A stretch of 64,000 bases of DNA, taken from Methylobacillus methanolivorans (lineage in GTDB: Bacteria > Pseudomonadota > Gammaproteobacteria > Burkholderiales > Methylophilaceae). The translations under genes were made by a program, and so were the position numbers. Numbering within the stretch: the stretch's first letter is position 1; each line of letters begins with the position of its first letter. Below the pieces are notes generated by a model. The model had not been told where the DNA came from. It saw nothing but the letters and a program-made list of their open reading frames with translations, and did no database searches. The DNA is taken from contig NZ_JAJAVF010000005.1 in the NCBI RefSeq assembly GCF_020531845.1, positions 5,524 through 69,523 of the forward strand. Direction: 5' to 3'. Below, piece after piece: positions 34,496-43,577 of the stretch.

Positions 34496-34620
34496 TGTCT
34501 GAAAACTACTCGATTACCCCGAAAAACAGGGCAAGAATGTCTGAAAAGTAGTTGATTGCCGCTTGTTTTGTCTGAAAACCAGTCGATTCCTGCCTGATCT
34601 GTCTGAAAACTAGACGATTG
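34496..34620 (+). repeat. Orphan array of four TGTCTGAAAA repeats
   Basis: Copies start at 34496, 34538, 34569 and 34600 (steps 42, 31, 31). The consensus is TGTCTGAAAA(C/G)(T/C)A(C/G)(T/A)(C/T)GATT, often followed by (G/C)C(C/T)GC. All are in one direction. The 5'-TG start and helically phased repeats recall the multi-site ends of IS21- or Tn7/Tn5053-type elements. No matching inverted copy was found in the window, so it may be a solo end left by a lost element. Confidence 0.55.
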
Positions 34621-34642
34621 CTGCGTTGCGATAGCCCCTACG

Positions 34643-35284
34643 TCAGGGCATAAGCCCTTTGACCTTCGCTGTCGCGGCCTTCAGGAATCGCGGCAAGTGC
34701 ACGACGGCTTCCCAGGAGCCATCATTCTCAGCTCCGACAAGGAAGACAAAAGCGCCGGTCATCAAGAAGTTCTTTCCATCCGCTCGACTTGCTCCACTCA
34801 AGACCATGTCGTAGTACGGCGCCGTCCAAACCGCCTGCAAATTCCCCTCGGCAGGGTCCTTCCATTGGATGCTCTCACCATGCATGATGCAATTGCACGC
34901 TCGGCGAAGACCAAAGTTCAGAGAGTCTTTGGGAGGGTTCTTTGCGTAGAAACCAATGCTGTCTTTATCCGATAACGGATGCATTGCGTGGTGTTTGCGC
35001 TCCTGCGGAGACATCGCACTCCACTCTCGATCTTGAATCCGTCGAATCGCCGCAGCGATGGAAACCAGAAGATGTCCGGCCTCATTCCGAAAGAATTCAT
35101 CGTGTAGCCCGCCCAGCCAGGCAATATCGTCGAAGCGAGCGCTATGTCTGCTCGCTCCGAACTCCAGCATTAACGCAAGACGATAGACGTCTCTCAGAAC
35201 CAGATTGTGATCGAACCAGTGCATTAACATTCCCATGGAACAATAGAACCGTACATCGACAACGGCATCAGGTTCGGCCAGCAA
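34643..35284 (-). CDS. Uncharacterised protein with HEPN-like RxxxxxxH motif
   Basis: Up to 213 aa. The frame opens at TTG 35284; ATGs at 35236, 35230 and 35224 are alternatives. The segment NFGLRRACNCIMHGESIQW resembles the R(x4-6)H helix of HEPN proteins (LRxACNxIIH), many of which are RNases in toxin or abortive-infection systems. The rest shows no known domain. It is the last cargo gene before the transposon right end. RNase activity is only a possibility. Confidence 0.55.
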   Translation of the reverse strand: MLAEPDAVVDVRFYCSMGMLMHWFDHNLVLRDVYRLALMLEFGASRHSARFDDIAWLGGLHDEFFRNEAGHLLVSIAAAIRRIQDREWSAMSPQERKHHAMHPLSDKDSIGFYAKNPPKDSLNFGLRRACNCIMHGESIQWKDPAEGNLQAVWTAPYYDMVLSGASRADGKNFLMTGAFVFLVGAENDGSWEAVVHLPRFLKAATAKVKGLMP

Positions 35285-35321
35285 ACTCCGCGCGATCGTT
35301 GGTGCGTGCGCAGTATCCAGA

Positions 35322-35459
35322 CCAGAATTTTAATGTCACGCGCCTAAACATAGGGTGCAAATCCGGGCCAGAACTTTAATGGCATGGATTTTTCCGCATT
35401 TTCGAAAAATCCTTTCCAATCAATGACGCGCCAGAACAGAACTTTATTGTCATTCACCA
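35322..35459. repeat. Transposon right end: three putative TnsB boxes
   Basis: On the minus strand, boxes read GACAATAAAGTTCTGTTCTGG (starting 8 bp inside the end, 35431-35451), GCCATTAAAGTTCTGG (35368-35383) and TGACATTAAAATTCTGG (35322-35338). Three spaced sites resemble the Tn7 left end. Confidence 0.85.
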
Positions 35460-35463
35460 GCTG
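35460..35463. repeat. Right copy of the 4-bp target-site repeat GCTG
   Basis: Matches 1365-1368 on the other side of the element. Confidence 0.75.
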
Positions 35464-36194
35464 ATCGCATCGTCTTCACCAATCGCTAGTGCCTTCAACA
35501 CACCAGCATAAGGCTTGCCTTGCAGTACCTCAGCCATACGTTGACTCACTGACTCCCGCGCCATTTCCATCCAGTAGCCGGGTCTATTAACGTGTGCATC
35601 CAGCCGGGTGGCAGCAGGTGCTTGCCTGACATAACCACTGGCGCGAATGTTGCGCTCCAGCATCCACAACTCAAAATCGTAGCCGTATGGGTTAGATGTG
35701 CTGTGTGGTCGCTTCAAGCGTACCGTCAATTGCCAGCGCTCACCGGCATGGAATCGTGCCTGGTTGATAGGCTTTACCGTAGGAACACGGCTGCTTCCCC
35801 TGGAAAATCCGCCGGTATACTGAATTAATGAAATGCGGCTAGGTACCACTGCGCCTGCCGTCTTGACTTGTTCGACATCGAAATCAAACCGCACCCCTCG
35901 CTCATGGGCAACGGGTAAGCTTGCCACCACTCCGACGATAGCAATATCACTACCCTCCCAGGCAACAGGCAGCTCGTCCGCCATTCGACCATGCGCCATC
36001 CATGCGGCCCAGAGGAAGCCAAAAGTCATCCCCAGCAACGCCAACACCGCATTACGCATCACTGCCTGAGAACGCAAGCACCAGAAAAGAATAATAAGAG
36101 GAAGCAATGCCCACCCCAAGGACAGGGTGGGCAGGTTAGGCAGCTGCTGCAATACCCAGGCACCGGCTACAAATGTCAGTGCAAACGTGGGCAT
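35460..36194 (-). pseudogene. comEC: comEC 5' portion, cut off by the transposon
   Basis: The first 245 codons of ComEC: N-terminal membrane segments (WALLPLIILFWCL, LALLGMTFGFLWAAWM) and the DUF4131-like OB region (DIAIVGVVASLPV ... GERWQLTVRLKRP ... ASGYVR). The frame then reads VLKALAIGEDDAIS and runs into the transposon end, stopping after one codon (TGG TGA). The start is ATG 36194. It lies 15 bp after lolD. The conserved channel domain is at 1-1368, so DNA uptake through ComEC should be lost. Confidence 0.92.
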
Positions 36195-36208
36195 ATACAA
36201 TCACCCGC

Positions 36209-36886
36209 TCAGATAGCGTTTAACCTGCCATCTTGCAGACGATATTGCCGCTGCATGCGCGCAGCCAGTTCAAGATCATGAGTCACGACCACCAGGCTTA
36301 CGCCCTGATCACGGTTCAACTCCAGCAAAAGATCAAATACGCCTTGGGCCGTATGCCGATCAAGATTACCGGTGGGCTCATCAGCCAATACGCAGCGAGG
36401 ATTAGTCACTAGCGCGCGTGCTACCGCTGCACGCTGGCGTTCACCGCCCGAAAGCTCGCCCGGCATGTGTTCCAACCTGTGGCCCAATCCAACCTTGACG
36501 AGCACTTCCTGCGCACGCGCCAATGCCTCATCGCGTGACAAGCGCCGTATCATCAAGGGTAGCGCCACATTTTCTAGCGCGGTAAATTCCGGCAGAAGAT
36601 GATGAAACTGATAGACAAAACCCAATGCCTGGTTGCGCAACGCCCCACGCTGAGCTTCATTAAGGGCAGCCAAGGGCTTACCCATGACATTGACACTCCC
36701 GGCACTCGGCTCATCCAATCCGCCAAGCAAGTGCAGTAATGTGCTCTTGCCAGAGCCTGAAGTCCCGACAATCGCAATCTGTTCACCCGCGTCGACTTGC
36801 AGGCTGATGCCGTTAAGCACTGCAACATCAAGGCCAGTGTAGGTTTTCTGCAAATCCATGCATTGCAGGATAGTAGGATTACTCAT
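36209..36886 (-). CDS. lolD: LolD, lipoprotein-releasing ABC transporter ATPase
   Basis: 225 aa from ATG 36886 (MSNPTILQ). The frame is open to 36922, but that part overlaps lolC. Walker [11 protein letters not shown]-loop [12 protein letters not shown], signature [15 protein letters not shown] and Walker [12 protein letters not shown] are all present. Powers extraction of outer-membrane lipoproteins by LolCE. The start overlaps the permease stop by 8 bp. Confidence 0.95.
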   Translation of the reverse strand: MSNPTILQCMDLQKTYTGLDVAVLNGISLQVDAGEQIAIVGTSGSGKSTLLHLLGGLDEPSAGSVNVMGKPLAALNEAQRGALRNQALGFVYQFHHLLPEFTALENVALPLMIRRLSRDEALARAQEVLVKVGLGHRLEHMPGELSGGERQRAAVARALVTNPRCVLADEPTGNLDRHTAQGVFDLLLELNRDQGVSLVVVTHDLELAARMQRQYRLQDGRLNAI

Positions 36887-38144
36887 AGCGCAAAGCCTCC
36901 GCCGGATTGATCCTAGCAGCACGCCAGCTAGGGTAAAGGGTCGCCAGAAGACTCAGTACGAAAGACAAGACGACAATCACCGTCACATCCGACCACATTA
37001 ATTTGGAAGGCAAATCACTGATGTAATAAACATCTTTGGCAAGGAATTGCACACCAAACATACGCTCAATGAAGGGCACAATGGTATCGATATTGAGGGC
37101 AAGTAATACGCCAAAAAATGCGCCCACCACGGTGCCAATCACACCTATCAAAGCCCCTTGCACAATGAATATCTGCATGATGCTGCGCGGGCTGGCACCA
37201 AAGGTGCGCATGATGGCGATGTCCGCACGCTTATCCGTCACTGCCATCACCAAGGTAGAGACGATATTGAATGCAGCAACTGCGACGATCAGCGCCAAGA
37301 TAATGAACATCACGCGCTTTTCCATCTGGATAGCACGAAAGAAATTAGCATGCTGCTGGGTCCAGTCACTAATATAATAGTTACCCACACCCATCAGGCG
37401 CTGTCCCAGTTGCTGTGCCACCGCAGGTGCATTGAATAAATCATCCAACTTGAGACGTACCCCGGAGACAGTGTCCCCCATGCGATAGAGCTTGGCAGCA
37501 TCATCAAGATGAATGAGCGCCAGGCCGGAGTCATACTCGAACATGCCGATCTCGAACAAGCCCACTACTTTAAACTGCTTAATCCTCGGCACTACACCCG
37601 TTGGCGTAAACTGGCCTTGCGGCGCCATCAACACCACCTTGTCACCCAATACTACGCCTAGAGATTGCGCTAACTCAGAGCCAAGCACCACACCAAACTC
37701 ACCGGGCTTGAGATTGCTTAACTGCCCTGCCCGCATATGACTACCCAGCTCGGCCACTTTATCCTCGGCATCAGGCAACACGCCACGGATAATTGCTCCT
37801 TGCACCGCCTGACCAAAAGATAACATGCCCTGCGCCATGACATAAGGTGCGGCAGCCTGTACATGTGGCGCCCCTTCCACCTTCTGCTCCAAGGCACGCC
37901 AATCCTCCAGCACGTTATTTGGCCCAGTGATCTGCAAGTGTGAAGCCACGCCCAGAATGCGATTACGCAACTCCTCCTGAAAGCCATTCATCACTGAAAG
38001 CACCACAATCAAGGCAGCAACACCCAAGCCAATGCCAACCATGCTAGTGAGGGAAATAAAGGAAATGAAATGATTGCGCCTTTTGGCCCGCGTGTAACGC
38101 AAGCCGACAAAAAGCTCGAACGGAATTTGTTTAAAAAATGTCAT
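36879..38144 (-). CDS. lolC: LolC/LolE-family lipoprotein-releasing permease
   Basis: 421 aa. N-terminal [24 protein letters not shown] and a first TM segment, a large periplasmic MacB-like domain (about 50-270), then three C-terminal TM segments ([20 protein letters not shown] ... [20 protein letters not shown] ... [19 protein letters not shown]). This is the fused LolC/E (LolF-like) arrangement with lolD downstream. First gene of lolC-lolD-comEC. Confidence 0.94.
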   Translation of the reverse strand: MTFFKQIPFELFVGLRYTRAKRRNHFISFISLTSMVGIGLGVAALIVVLSVMNGFQEELRNRILGVASHLQITGPNNVLEDWRALEQKVEGAPHVQAAAPYVMAQGMLSFGQAVQGAIIRGVLPDAEDKVAELGSHMRAGQLSNLKPGEFGVVLGSELAQSLGVVLGDKVVLMAPQGQFTPTGVVPRIKQFKVVGLFEIGMFEYDSGLALIHLDDAAKLYRMGDTVSGVRLKLDDLFNAPAVAQQLGQRLMGVGNYYISDWTQQHANFFRAIQMEKRVMFIILALIVAVAAFNIVSTLVMAVTDKRADIAIMRTFGASPRSIMQIFIVQGALIGVIGTVVGAFFGVLLALNIDTIVPFIERMFGVQFLAKDVYYISDLPSKLMWSDVTVIVVLSFVLSLLATLYPSWRAARINPAEALRYE

Positions 38145-38201
38145 GCCGCATTCTAGCGTGAAAGGAAGACAAGTACAGCATGAGCATCATCACGAAACCA
38201 A

Positions 38202-38229
38202 TAAAAAAGCCCTTCCAACTGGAAGGGCT
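38202..38229 (-). terminator. Intrinsic terminator after the PEP-CTERM gene
   Basis: AGCCCTTCC-aact-GGAAGGGCT, followed on the minus strand by TTTTTT. It lies 22 bp past the PEP-CTERM stop and before the lolC promoter. Confidence 0.85.
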
Positions 38230-38250
38230 CTTGTTACTGCCAAACGCTGT

Positions 38251-39045
38251 TTAGAAGCGGATGGTGTTGGCGCGGCGACGGCGTGCAACCAAGGTCATCA
38301 CGCCCATGCCCAACAGCAACATACCATAGGTAGCTGGCTCTGGGACTGCTGCGACTGCGGTGAACACAACCAAATCCTGGTAGCTCTTGTTCTTCAGGTA
38401 GGTCAAGCTGTAGTCACCAGTAGCCAGCACGCTGTCATCATTGACACCAGCCAACCATGTTTGCGCAAGATCAATAGCTGCCTTAGACTCTGGATCAGTG
38501 ACCCACTTACCAAATATCAACCAGCCTTGCCACTCTTCTGTTGCCTCAGCTTGGAATTTGTTCTTTTCCAAATTCAATGCATTACCTTGCTGCTCATAAA
38601 TAATTTCCCACACGGCAACCTGGAAAGCAGCGGAAGAAACCGCATCGCTCACGGAAGAATAGTATTTGTTTGCCAAAGAGGTCAGATTTCCAGCCACAGT
38701 TGAACTAAAAGTTCCCTCCGTGTAATAGGCTGATTGACCAAAAGGCTTATAGGCCTGGAGCAAATCAACACAGAATGCAACGAAAGAAGTGTTATCAGCC
38801 CATTTGCCGGAGTATGCGCCGGCATCAACATCACCACTAATATTCACCCAGTTAGGTTTATTAGTTACGCTCTTATTAATCCAAGCATCAACATTAACCT
38901 CAACAACATCTTTTTTGCTGGAAAATTCGTAACCAGTCAATGTGGCCTTGATACCAACAGATGGTGTAGCAAATGCTGACTGGCTAATAATAGATGCACC
39001 AATAAGTAGTGCACCAATAACTGTCCCCTTGAAATTCAACATCAC
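38251..39045 (-). CDS. PEP-CTERM sorting-signal protein
   Basis: 264 aa. Signal peptide (VIGALLIGASIISQSAFA), a beta-rich body of unknown role, then the C-terminal tripartite signal VPEPATYGMLLLGMGVMTLV followed by ARRRRANTIRF. Such proteins are cleaved by an exosortase and linked to extracellular polysaccharide production; the exosortase is not in the window. Starts at ATG 39045 or 39042. It is monocistronic and has its own terminator. The 287 bp upstream, shared with ribE, are A+T-rich and contain two GGACTAAT copies (39179 and 39199). Confidence 0.92.
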   Translation of the reverse strand: MMLNFKGTVIGALLIGASIISQSAFATPSVGIKATLTGYEFSSKKDVVEVNVDAWINKSVTNKPNWVNISGDVDAGAYSGKWADNTSFVAFCVDLLQAYKPFGQSAYYTEGTFSSTVAGNLTSLANKYYSSVSDAVSSAAFQVAVWEIIYEQQGNALNLEKNKFQAEATEEWQGWLIFGKWVTDPESKAAIDLAQTWLAGVNDDSVLATGDYSLTYLKNKSYQDLVVFTAVAAVPEPATYGMLLLGMGVMTLVARRRRANTIRF

Positions 39046-39332
39046 AAGCCTCTTTTCGAATTGTTACTGCGTCGCAACTGACTACAGTATTTTTAAAATG
39101 AATACGGACTTAAAATTTGTCCCGCTTGATACTGGAGCGCAGTATATGAGTGATTTCACTTTTTGCATTTAGTACGTCTGGACTAATTAGTCCCATCGGA
39201 CTAATCTCAGAAGCCTCAAATTAAGTCACTAATTTCATTACCACTTTACAAATGTGACACGCTCAAAGAAAGCGTTTAGCTCCCAAACAAAATTCCGCCA
39301 AAGACCGCATCACGTCTGCTAGAATTCACTCT

Positions 39333-39932
39333 ATGTTTACCGGCATTATTCAGGCCCAAGGCCATATCAAGACCATCACCCCTCATGGCGATGACGCAAG
39401 GCTTGTGATCGATACAGGCAACCTCGACCTGCAAGATGTTGCCATTGGCGACAGCATTGCAGTCAATGGCGTATGCCTGACCGCAATTACGCTAGGCACT
39501 TGCACATTTGAGGCCGATGTTTCCAAGGAAACACTGTCATGCACCGTGGGGTTAGACACTCTGCGCGAGGTTAACCTCGAAAAAGCCTTGCGGCTTTCTG
39601 ACCGCCTAGGTGGTCACTTGGTCAGCGGCCATGTCGACGGCGTAGGTCAGGTGATCCGCTTTGAACCAGTTGGCGAGAGCATGTTGTTGATTGTGCGGGC
39701 ACCTCACCAGCTATCACGCTACATTGCAGTGAAAGGGTCGATTACAATTGACGGTGTCAGCCTGACGGTCAACCATGTGGATGGCGATGATTTCAATGTC
39801 AATCTCATTCCCCACACCGTCGAAGTCACCACCTTGAAAGGCCTCGGCGTAGGCAGCCGCGTTAATCTCGAAGTCGACTTGATCGCACGCTATGTAGATC
39901 GCATGACGCAGTGGAACGACATTCCCGCATAA
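39333..39932 (+). CDS. ribE: Riboflavin synthase, alpha subunit
   Basis: 199 aa. It dismutates two 6,7-dimethyl-8-ribityllumazines to riboflavin. Two tandem lumazine-binding barrels are visible: N-terminal MFTGIIQAQG with VNGVCLT, and VSGHVDGVGQV with IDGVSLTVN. Length is standard. Thirty-four bp precede ribB. No FMN riboswitch is seen upstream. Confidence 0.96.
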   Translation: MFTGIIQAQGHIKTITPHGDDARLVIDTGNLDLQDVAIGDSIAVNGVCLTAITLGTCTFEADVSKETLSCTVGLDTLREVNLEKALRLSDRLGGHLVSGHVDGVGQVIRFEPVGESMLLIVRAPHQLSRYIAVKGSITIDGVSLTVNHVDGDDFNVNLIPHTVEVTTLKGLGVGSRVNLEVDLIARYVDRMTQWNDIPA

Positions 39933-39966
39933 GCAGCCAGTATTCACTTAAACATCTTTACCCATC

Positions 39967-41052
39967 ATGATCAGCCCAACCACAGACATCATTGAAGAAA
40001 TGCGCCAAGGGCGCATGGTGATCCTCGTTGACGAGGAAGACCGCGAAAACGAAGGCGACATCGTGCTCGCCGCCCAGTTCACGACTGCCGAACACATCAA
40101 CTTCATGGCAAAGCATGGGCGTGGATTAATCTGCCTGACTTTGACTGAAGATAGATGCAAGCAACTTAACCTACCTGCCATGGTGCAAAAAAATGGCAGC
40201 GGCATGGGTACCAATTTTACGGTGTCGATCGAAGCAGCAACAGGAGTGACGACAGGCATCTCTGCGAGTGACCGCGCCCGTACCATACAAGCAGCCGTCG
40301 CCCCGAATGCTAAACCAAGCGACATAGTCAGCCCCGGGCACATCTTTCCGGTAGCAGCACAAAATGGCGGCGTGCTAGTGCGTGCTGGACATACCGAGGC
40401 AGGATGTGATCTGTCAGCACTGGCGGGCTTAACGCCTGCATCTGTCATTTGCGAGATTCTAAAGGAAGACGGCAGCATGGCCAGGCTGCCGGACCTGATT
40501 GAGTTTGCCAAGCAGCACAACCTCAAGATCGGCACCATCGCCGACCTGATCCAATATCGTAATGAAAACGAATGTCTCGTCAAACGTGCTGCAGAGCGTA
40601 ACGTGGAAACTCCTTACGGCCCAATGCGCCTGATTGCCTATGCCGACATGATTGCCAAGGAAACCCATCTGGCGCTGGTGAAGGGCGACATTACCCCGGA
40701 TAAAGAAGTCCTGGTACGCGTACATGAACCACTTTCCGTCTTCGACCTCATTGATGAGAGTAGTCGCTCACATTCTTGGAACACCTTGCAAGCCATGCGT
40801 AAAATCCAGGAAGCCGACGCTGGCGTTGTTGTGCTGCTGCACAATAGCGAAGATGCAGAAGATCTGGTCGAACGCATCAAGTTTGCAGACGAACCGGTGC
40901 GCCTGCGCCAGGATTTGCGTAACTACGGCATAGGTTCACAAATCTTGTTGGACTTGGGTGTTAGGAAAATGAAATTACTCGCCGCACCACGCAAGATGCC
41001 AAGCATTGTCGGCTTTGGGCTGGAAATCACCGGTTACGTCGAAACACCCTGA
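39967..41052 (+). CDS. ribB: 3,4-dihydroxy-2-butanone-4-phosphate synthase with degenerate GTP cyclohydrolase II domain
   Basis: 361 aa. Residues 1-200 are RibB: DEEDRENEGDIV, RGLICLTL, and RAGHTEAGCDL with the catalytic acids and His present. Residues 205-361 align with the RibA fold, but the zinc cysteines (CxxxxxxGSxxCDC) are absent; the region reads EPLSVFDLIDESSRSHSW instead. The second domain is therefore unlikely to hydrolyse GTP and a separate ribA is expected elsewhere. This arrangement is common in beta- and gamma-proteobacteria. Confidence 0.94.
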   Translation: MISPTTDIIEEMRQGRMVILVDEEDRENEGDIVLAAQFTTAEHINFMAKHGRGLICLTLTEDRCKQLNLPAMVQKNGSGMGTNFTVSIEAATGVTTGISASDRARTIQAAVAPNAKPSDIVSPGHIFPVAAQNGGVLVRAGHTEAGCDLSALAGLTPASVICEILKEDGSMARLPDLIEFAKQHNLKIGTIADLIQYRNENECLVKRAAERNVETPYGPMRLIAYADMIAKETHLALVKGDITPDKEVLVRVHEPLSVFDLIDESSRSHSWNTLQAMRKIQEADAGVVVLLHNSEDAEDLVERIKFADEPVRLRQDLRNYGIGSQILLDLGVRKMKLLAAPRKMPSIVGFGLEITGYVETP

Positions 41053-41100
41053 CCAGCGACAAGCCATGATGTGAAAATCGTTATGTGAGATAATAGCGGC

Positions 41101-41670
41101 GTGGAAAATGTTAATCTCACTGGTCAGTTTTTGGTTGCCATGCCCGCCATGACTGATCCTTACTTTGCAAAGTCGGTCACCTTCATCTGTGAGCACAATG
41201 CCGACGGCGCGATGGGCATTGTCATTAACCGTCCTATCGACATGACGCTGCAGGCCTTGTTCAAGCAACTGAACCTACCGCTTTCCAGCACATTGACGGA
41301 TAAACCAGTCTATTTCGGTGGGCCAGTACAGTTGGATCGCGGCTTTGTCCTGCATCAGCCACTAGAAGACTGGGACTCAACGCTCAGCATTGATGCCAAT
41401 ACAGGCCTGACCACCTCCAAGGATATCCTGCAAGCTGTTGCCGAAGGCCACATCCCTGAGCAATTCGTAGTCAGCCTTGGTTATGCCGGTTGGTCGGCAG
41501 GCCAGTTGGAACAAGAGCTCGCACAAAATGCCTGGCTCACGGTGGAAGCTACGCCAGAACAACGCAATCACTTATTATTCGGCCTGCCTGCAGAAGAAAA
41601 AGTACAAGCCACCATGGCATTGCTGGGGCTGGATTTTGCCCGTTTTGCCGAGGAAGCCGGGCATGCCTGA
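41101..41670 (+). CDS. yqgE: YqgE/AlgH family protein
   Basis: 189 aa, starting at GTG 41101. Family strings [34 protein letters not shown] and [16 protein letters not shown] are clear. Its biochemical role is not settled. In proteobacteria it precedes ruvX, as here, with an 8-bp overlap. Confidence 0.95.
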   Translation: MENVNLTGQFLVAMPAMTDPYFAKSVTFICEHNADGAMGIVINRPIDMTLQALFKQLNLPLSSTLTDKPVYFGGPVQLDRGFVLHQPLEDWDSTLSIDANTGLTTSKDILQAVAEGHIPEQFVVSLGYAGWSAGQLEQELAQNAWLTVEATPEQRNHLLFGLPAEEKVQATMALLGLDFARFAEEAGHA

Positions 41671-42103
41671 GGCGGCAACTAGCTTGCAAGGGTGCGTGCT
41701 CGGATTTGATTTCGGTGAAAAACGCATCGGTGTCGCCATCGGCGAACACTTGCTCGGCATTGCTCATCCACTCGTTACCATTGACACAGAAGCCAATGAC
41801 AAACGCTTTGCTACCATTACCAGCCTAATCGAAGAGTGGCAACCGGTAGCGCTGGTCGTAGGCTTGCCAAGTTATCTCAATGGTGACGAACATGCATTGA
41901 CCCAGCTTTGCCGAAAATTTGCACGCCGCCTGGAAGGGCGCTTCAACCTGCCAGTTCGCTTAATTGATGAACGCCTGAGTTCAGCAGAAGCCAGCCAGAC
42001 CCTCAGGCAAAGCGGCATTACTGGCCGCAAGCAAAAACCCATGCTGGACCAAGTAGCGGCACAACATATATTGCAATCCTATTTTGACGGACTTGCCTCA
42101 TGA
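41663..42103 (+). CDS. ruvX: Putative pre-16S rRNA nuclease / Holliday-junction resolvase RuvX (YqgF)
   Basis: 146 aa from ATG 41663 ([10 protein letters not shown]). The open frame extends further upstream only because yqgE overlaps. RNase H-fold signature [14 protein letters not shown] with the first Asp, LVVGLP and [11 protein letters not shown] are present. Essential in E. coli, with a role in 16S 5' processing. Overlaps both neighbours. Confidence 0.95.
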   Translation: MPEAATSLQGCVLGFDFGEKRIGVAIGEHLLGIAHPLVTIDTEANDKRFATITSLIEEWQPVALVVGLPSYLNGDEHALTQLCRKFARRLEGRFNLPVRLIDERLSSAEASQTLRQSGITGRKQKPMLDQVAAQHILQSYFDGLAS

Positions 42104-42624
42104 CATTGAACACTCAACTTCCCAATGCAGAAGCCCTGCTGCTGACACTAGAGCAAAAACTCTCTCCATTCATTCAGCCGAAAACCGCTATCGTCGGCAT
42201 TCATAGTGGTGGCGCATGGATTGCAGAACGCCTATTCCCCACACTGCAAGCCTCGCATCCAGACTGCTCCCTGGAGCTAGGTATACTCGACAGCTCCTTC
42301 TACCGCGATGACTACAACCAACGTGGCCTGCATGCAGATACACGCCCATCCCAAATCCCGTTTGATGTGGAAGAGCGCCACATCATCCTGATTGATGATG
42401 TGTTCTACACCGGCCGCACGATCCGCGCCGCCATGAACGAGCTTTTTGATTACGGCAGGCCTGCCAGTATCACCCTGGCTGTGCTGGTAGACCGTGGCGG
42501 TCGCGAGCTGCCGATCTGCCCGCAAGTTGCCGCGCTGCAACTGGATATTCCCTTTGATCAGAAACTACAATTATCCCGCGATGAACACCATCAACTCCAA
42601 TTTAGCCTGGAGGCAAGTGCCTGA
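42100..42624 (+). CDS. pyrR: PyrR-like phosphoribosyltransferase/regulator
   Basis: 174 aa. PRPP-binding loop [18 protein letters not shown], and the PyrR-type [14 protein letters not shown] near the N-terminus. In Gram-positives PyrR binds pyr mRNA; in proteobacteria the role is less clear, though the gene heads the pyrRBX cluster as here. ATGA overlap with ruvX, single-base overlap with pyrB. Confidence 0.94.
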   Translation: MTLNTQLPNAEALLLTLEQKLSPFIQPKTAIVGIHSGGAWIAERLFPTLQASHPDCSLELGILDSSFYRDDYNQRGLHADTRPSQIPFDVEERHIILIDDVFYTGRTIRAAMNELFDYGRPASITLAVLVDRGGRELPICPQVAALQLDIPFDQKLQLSRDEHHQLQFSLEASA

Positions 42625-43577
42625 TGCATAATCCCCAATTGACCAAGGATGGCAAACTCAAGCACCTGCTCACAACAGAAGGGCTACCACGCGCCATCCT
42701 CAACCAGATTCTCGACACTGCCGAATCATTTGTCGGCGTAGCTGAGCGCGAAGTGAAAAAAGTGCCTCTGCTACGAGGCAAGACCGTATGCAATATCTTT
42801 TTCGAGAACAGCACACGCACACGCACCACATTTGAAATCGCCGCCAAACGCCTTTCGGCGGATGTGATCACCCTAAATGTGGGTACCTCCTCACAATCCA
42901 AGGGTGAGACTATCCTCGATACCATAGATAACCTCACAGCGATGCATGCCGACATGTTCGTCGTACGTCACGCAGAGTCTGGTGCTGCCCATTTCATTGC
43001 TCAGCATGTCGCACCGCATATCCATGTCATTAATGCCGGCGATGGTCGCCATGCTCATCCAACCCAGGGCCTGCTGGATGTGTTCACCATACGCCGCTAC
43101 AAGCCGGACATGCATAACCTGCGGGTCGCCGTAATTGGCGACGTATTGCATTCACGTGTCGCCCGTTCGGAAATTCATGCGCTCACTACCCTGGGCGTAC
43201 CCGAGGTACGTGTCATTGCGCCCAAGACCTTATTACCGCAGCATGTAGAAAAACTTGGCGTACAGGTTTATCACGACATGCGAGAAGGCCTGAAAGACGT
43301 AGACGTTGTCATGATGCTGCGCTTGCAGAATGAACGCATGAACGGTGCCTTGCTGCCCAGTGCGCAGGAATACTTCAAGTGTTACGGCCTCACACCAGAA
43401 AAGCTTGCACTTGCCAAGCCAGATGCGATCGTCATGCACCCCGGCCCAATGAATCGCGGCGTGGAAATCGACTCTGCGGTGGCTGATGGCAAACAATCCG
43501 TGATTCTTCCCCAAGTGACTTATGGCATTGCGGTACGCATGGCCGTCATGAGCATCCTCGCAGGAAACTCCGAATGA
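42624..43577 (+). CDS. pyrB: Aspartate carbamoyltransferase catalytic subunit
   Basis: 317 aa; carbamoyl phosphate plus aspartate to carbamoyl-aspartate. The carbamoyl-phosphate loop is [31 protein letters not shown] and the aspartate loop [10 protein letters not shown] are present. No regulatory PyrI gene is nearby. With the following pyrX it should form the large dodecameric type of ATCase. Confidence 0.96.
   Translation: MHNPQLTKDGKLKHLLTTEGLPRAILNQILDTAESFVGVAEREVKKVPLLRGKTVCNIFFENSTRTRTTFEIAAKRLSADVITLNVGTSSQSKGETILDTIDNLTAMHADMFVVRHAESGAAHFIAQHVAPHIHVINAGDGRHAHPTQGLLDVFTIRRYKPDMHNLRVAVIGDVLHSRVARSEIHALTTLGVPEVRVIAPKTLLPQHVEKLGVQVYHDMREGLKDVDVVMMLRLQNERMNGALLPSAQEYFKCYGLTPEKLALAKPDAIVMHPGPMNRGVEIDSAVADGKQSVILPQVTYGIAVRMAVMSILAGNSE

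Larger units (their letters stand above)
1369..35459. mobile_element. 34.1-kb Tn7-like transposon inserted in comEC, carrying defence cargo
   Basis: The limits are set by two inverted ends, TGGTCTATGACATTAAAG at 1369 and, on the minus strand from 35459, TGGTGAATGACAATAAAG. GCTG repeats flank both. Tn7 itself has an 8-bp terminus followed by GACAATAAAG, so the layout matches. Inside are tnsA-tnsB-tnsC-tniQ and a fifth gene (22814-29749), plus cargo: type III R-M, an ABC-3C/Lamassu-like set, type II CBASS, a TraN-like protein and three RCC1 proteins. The left end has six putative TnsB boxes and the right end three. Left is therefore probably the Tn7 'R' end, which also fits the direction of the tns genes. 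Unusually, about 21 kb of cargo separates tnsA from that end. There is no sign that the element itself is broken. Confidence 0.92.

Noticed and set aside
34496..34620. Short CRISPR array
   Set aside because: The repeats are imperfect and only about 20 bp, spacers are 11-22 bp, and no cas genes are present.
39046..39332. FMN riboswitch upstream of ribE
   Set aside because: The conserved multi-helix RFN motifs are not visible; the region is A+T-rich with only short repeats.
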